Below are positions 5,885-7,816 of a stretch of DNA of 7,816 bases, piece after piece (the first letter of the stretch is position 1; each line of letters starts with the position of its first letter). Source of the DNA: an uncultured Bacilli bacterium (GTDB lineage Bacteria > Bacillota_I > Bacilli_A > RF39 > UBA660); contig CAKOPW010000039.1 of assembly GCA_934101115.1 (NCBI GenBank), positions 1 through 7,816 on the forward strand. The letters are read 5' to 3'. Position numbers and translations under genes: made by a program. The notes under the pieces were generated by a model. That model did no database searches. It was not told the DNA's origin and was given only the letters and a program-made list of their open reading frames with translations.

Positions 5885-7598
5885 ACGGAGTTAAAACTAT
5901 ACGAAAAGATACATCATAGATATCCCCACCAGTATAAGTAGAAAATCTAAAAGTGCCAGCTAATACTCCATCAGAATATCTGCCACCTCGAGCAAACCAA
6001 GGACGAGATGAATCAACAAATCGAACAAGGTCACCATACCAACTTCCATTTTTAGGTATACCACTGTAAGCTTTATTGTAAAAAAATGGTCCCATTTCTC
6101 TAGTCGCATCTCCTAATATACCGTTTTGAAAACTTTTATCAGTTGATGATAAATTGTAAACATCATAATATTTAGAATCATAATTTGATGGAGAAAATTC
6201 ACTTAATCCAAAGGTTTCATCAAGATATCCAGCAACATATTCGTGGGTTCCTCCGTTCATATCATATATTCCACTTATATTTCCTGTTGTACTTGCTAAG
6301 TATCCGGTTTCTGTATTATATGGTTGATTATAACTTTCTCCATCCCCATAGATTCCTGGATATGAATTTCGATCTAATGTGGTTAAAGATGAATATCCTG
6401 TTTTGTAAGATGAATTGTTATTTATGTTTATTTCTTTATCTATTCCATATTTTGAGTGACTTAGATATGCTACTGCTCCCCATTCTGTATTCTTCATCAT
6501 ATGTGAATCAACTTCTCTTTGGTAATTGTAACTTGTCTCAAATATGTTTTTTACAATTATTCCTCGCCAACTATATACATTTGGTTTTATTATTATTTTA
6601 CTTGTATCATTTGAATTTATTTGAGCTTCTGCTTTTGTTGTCGCTCCTTTATATCCTGTTTCAAATTTACCTACCCAAAATCCATTTGTATCAAATGCAG
6701 TAAATGCTGGATGTGTTAACCATGTTCCATTTGTTGAACCCGTTGAAGCTTTTGTATCTTTATTCTCAAATTCAATTTCTATCTCTTGTACTTTACTTTC
6801 TACATCAGTACCACTTTCCACTGTTGTAATACTATAGTTATCTGTGTTAAATAATTTATATCTATATCTTGGTATCCATACAAAATAACTTTGTATATCA
6901 CTTTCCTTTATTGTGTCTCCCACTTTATAACTTATATTATCTTCAAGTATTACTGCATTCGCCCAAACTTTATCTTCATATGAATACCATTCTTTTGTTA
7001 TATCTGCATATGTTACTGTTCCATCATCTGCTATACTCACTGGTATTAAATTATTACTTAATACTGGATCTGTTCCATTTAATAATTTCTCGGTATATAC
7101 TTTCTCTACTCCTAATTCGGTTCTTTCTACTGCACTAACTTCTAACCTACACGTGTATTCTTCTTCTATTTCTTCTAATGCTGTTTTATTTAATGTTATT
7201 GTTACTCTTCCTTTGGCTGTATTTCTTGCTGGTATTATATTATCTTCTATATCCAATGTATTTGTTATACTTGTATATTTATTACTTTCCGGTGTACATG
7301 TTACTGTAACTTTAGCATCATAATTGTTTGAATTATTTGTTACTTCATATGTAAGTGTTGATGTATCACCTACCATACTTAAACTATTTGTGCTAAATGT
7401 AATTGTCTTTTTGTCAACACTTACTACACTTTTATACACATCAATTGAATCCAATCTTGCCTTGGAAAAATACACATCAAAATCTTCATTATTTTCACTT
7501 ACCTTTGTATTTACATTTATTACTAATGTTGTACTCACTGCTGCAAATCCAATTGACATCAAAATAATTGCAATTATTATTGCACTTCTTTTCTTCAT
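5883..7598 (-). CDS. Secreted surface protein: TasA/SipW-like N-terminus and C-terminal FGE/C-type-lectin-like fold
   Basis: The 571-residue protein starts with MKKR and a hydrophobic segment (6-20, IIIAIILMSIGFAA), then STTLVINVNTKVSENNEDFDVYFSKA. This resembles N-termini of SipW-dependent TasA/camelysin-type exported proteins. Residues about 50-160 look like a beta-sandwich whose only cysteines, Cys101 and Cys150, could form a disulfide. From about 238 it shows landmarks of the formylglycine-generating-enzyme-like C-type lectin fold: YFVWIPRYRYKL (238-249), NGFWVGKFE (305-313), WGAVAYLS (373-380), GIYDMNGGTHEYV (443-455), WFARGGRY (534-541) and the closing SFRIVLTP (564-571). No catalytic copper-site cysteines are present, so a binding role is more likely than formylglycine synthesis. 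The same fold carries the variable ends of many diversity-generating-retroelement targets. No LPXTG anchor is seen. The ATG has an AGGTG site ten bases upstream, and the promoter contains a G8 tract. Terminators flank the unit. Confidence 0.82.
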   Translation of the reverse strand: MKKRSAIIIAIILMSIGFAAVSTTLVINVNTKVSENNEDFDVYFSKARLDSIDVYKSVVSVDKKTITFSTNSLSMVGDTSTLTYEVTNNSNNYDAKVTVTCTPESNKYTSITNTLDIEDNIIPARNTAKGRVTITLNKTALEEIEEEYTCRLEVSAVERTELGVEKVYTEKLLNGTDPVLSNNLIPVSIADDGTVTYADITKEWYSYEDKVWANAVILEDNISYKVGDTIKESDIQSYFVWIPRYRYKLFNTDNYSITTVESGTDVESKVQEIEIEFENKDTKASTGSTNGTWLTHPAFTAFDTNGFWVGKFETGYKGATTKAEAQINSNDTSKIIIKPNVYSWRGIIVKNIFETSYNYQREVDSHMMKNTEWGAVAYLSHSKYGIDKEININNNSSYKTGYSSLTTLDRNSYPGIYGDGESYNQPYNTETGYLASTTGNISGIYDMNGGTHEYVAGYLDETFGLSEFSPSNYDSKYYDVYNLSSTDKSFQNGILGDATREMGPFFYNKAYSGIPKNGSWYGDLVRFVDSSRPWFARGGRYSDGVLAGTFRFSTYTGGDIYDVSFRIVLTP

Positions 7599-7627
7599 TT
7601 TTTACACACACCTATTCTCTTTTTTAT

Positions 7628-7653
7628 TTTATAATACCCCCCCCGATTTGCAA
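7628..7653 (-). promoter_or_regulatory. Promoter of the surface protein gene with poly-G spacer
   Basis: On the minus strand TTGCAA (7653-7648) is a -35-like element and TATAAA (7633-7628) or the overlapping TATTAT (7636-7631) is the -10. Between them lies ATC, then eight Gs. The spacer to TATAAA is 14 bases, three short of optimal, so the sequence as given would be a weak or off state. Two to four more Gs would restore 16-18 bases. A start near 7621 leaves a leader of about 23 bases containing the AGGTG ribosome binding site. The -35 choice is uncertain. Confidence 0.5.
7637..7644 (-). repeat. Homopolymeric G8 tract (C8 on the plus strand)
   Basis: Eight consecutive Gs on the coding strand interrupt otherwise very AT-rich intergenic DNA, directly upstream of the -10 of the surface protein gene. 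No other G or C run of this length was seen in the window. Such tracts are prone to slipped-strand length change. Confidence 0.95.
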
Positions 7654-7663
7654 GAGAAACCAG

Positions 7664-7690
7664 CATGTTTACAAAAGAAATGTAAAGATG
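7664..7690. promoter_or_regulatory. Operator-like inverted repeat upstream of the surface gene promoter
   Basis: CATGTTTACA and TGTAAAGATG form 10-base inverted half-sites with one mismatch around a seven-base spacer; the inner TTTACA/TGTAAA is perfect. The centre lies about 55 bases upstream of the predicted start, a typical position for an activator. It is not followed by a T-run, so a terminator is unlikely. The regulator is unknown. Confidence 0.4.
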
Positions 7691-7749
7691 TTTTTATTAC
7701 AATATTGCAAAATTTAATGACTAAAAAAGAAATAGTTTGTTTAAAATGT

Positions 7750-7798
7750 AACCTATAAAGTGGACACTCAAAAAAAAGAGAGACCTACTTTATAGGTT
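7750..7798. repeat. Perfect 12-bp inverted repeat, 25-base spacing
   Basis: AACCTATAAAGT (7750-7761) and ACTTTATAGGTT (7787-7798) are exact reverse complements. The right copy overlaps the terminator hairpin at 7783-7797, and the A8 run lies between the arms. It could be an alternative RNA fold, a protein site, or the relic of a duplicated or inverted terminator arm. No target duplication or transposase was seen. Confidence 0.6.
7770..7797 (-). terminator. Terminator of a minus-strand gene lying beyond the window
   Basis: On the minus strand ACCTA-TAAAG-TAGGT forms a short stem-loop (7797-7783), then CTCTC, then eight Ts (7777-7770). The plus strand has the same hairpin followed by TTTTTATT, so it could act in both directions. 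All genes here run on the minus strand, so it most likely ends the gene upstream of the surface protein. The stem is only five pairs, hence moderate confidence. Confidence 0.55.
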
Positions 7799-7816
7799 TT
7801 TATTATGTCTTGTTAT

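Noticed and set aside
6185..7138. Leu/Tyr-rich plus-strand open frames opposite the surface protein gene
   Set aside because: They are composition artefacts of the T-rich complementary strand, with no start signals or domains.
7324..7758. Plus-strand open frame ending just before the 12-bp inverted repeat, with a Cys-containing tail
   Set aside because: Most of it is antisense to the surface gene signal region. The last 50 codons run through the promoter, and no internal start has a ribosome binding site. A degraded plus-strand gene end cannot be wholly excluded but is unsupported.
7750..7816. Possible insertion-sequence end (GTGGACACT next to the inverted repeat)
   Set aside because: There is no transposase, no target duplication and no second end in the window; the terminator explanation is simpler.
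1..7816. CRISPR array, tRNA, rRNA or known riboswitch
   Set aside because: No regularly spaced repeats, cloverleaf-like segments or recognisable aptamer cores were seen; all gene-free gaps are under 220 bases.

Overview
The window comes from a very AT-rich bacterium that uses the standard code: TGG encodes Trp and TGA serves as a stop. A sporulation sigma factor of the SigG type, a Bacillus-style SPFH/YdjI protein and a YmfF/YmfH-like M16 peptidase pair point to an endospore-lineage Firmicute, probably a low-GC Bacilli/Erysipelotrichia-like gut relative. The species cannot be named from this window. All seven recognisable genes lie on the minus strand, so transcription runs from position 7816 towards position 1.

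Layout in order of transcription. (1) 7599-7816: a 218-base gene-free stretch holding a hairpin/T-tract terminator for a gene outside the window, a long inverted repeat, an operator-like palindrome, and a promoter whose spacer contains eight consecutive Gs. (2) 7598-5883: a 571-residue predicted secreted surface protein with a TasA/SipW-like N-terminus and a C-terminal formylglycine-generating-enzyme/C-type-lectin-like fold, closed by a strong terminator. (3) 5811-2513: sigG behind a near-consensus SigG-type promoter, followed after 28 bases by two overlapping M16 peptidase-fold genes. One of the pair carries the zinc site and the other the Arg/Tyr substrate-binding motif. (4) 2424-1246: an SPFH protein with a C-terminal zinc ribbon, with its own extended -10 promoter and a UUCG-loop terminator. 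(5) 1170-583 and 511-8: two small unassigned proteins, each with its own probable promoter; the first also has a terminator.

How the parts work together. The sigG promoter and gene suggest forespore autoregulation, with the M16 pair co-transcribed in part and possibly also served by its own vegetative promoter. The surface-protein gene is insulated by terminators on both sides and looks like an independent cassette beside the sporulation locus. Its G8 promoter tract is the most striking feature: it fits a phase-variable (contingency) switch controlling a surface protein whose C-terminus belongs to a fold used elsewhere for hypervariable ligand binding. No reverse transcriptase or template repeat was seen in the window, so any diversity-generating retroelement link is speculative.
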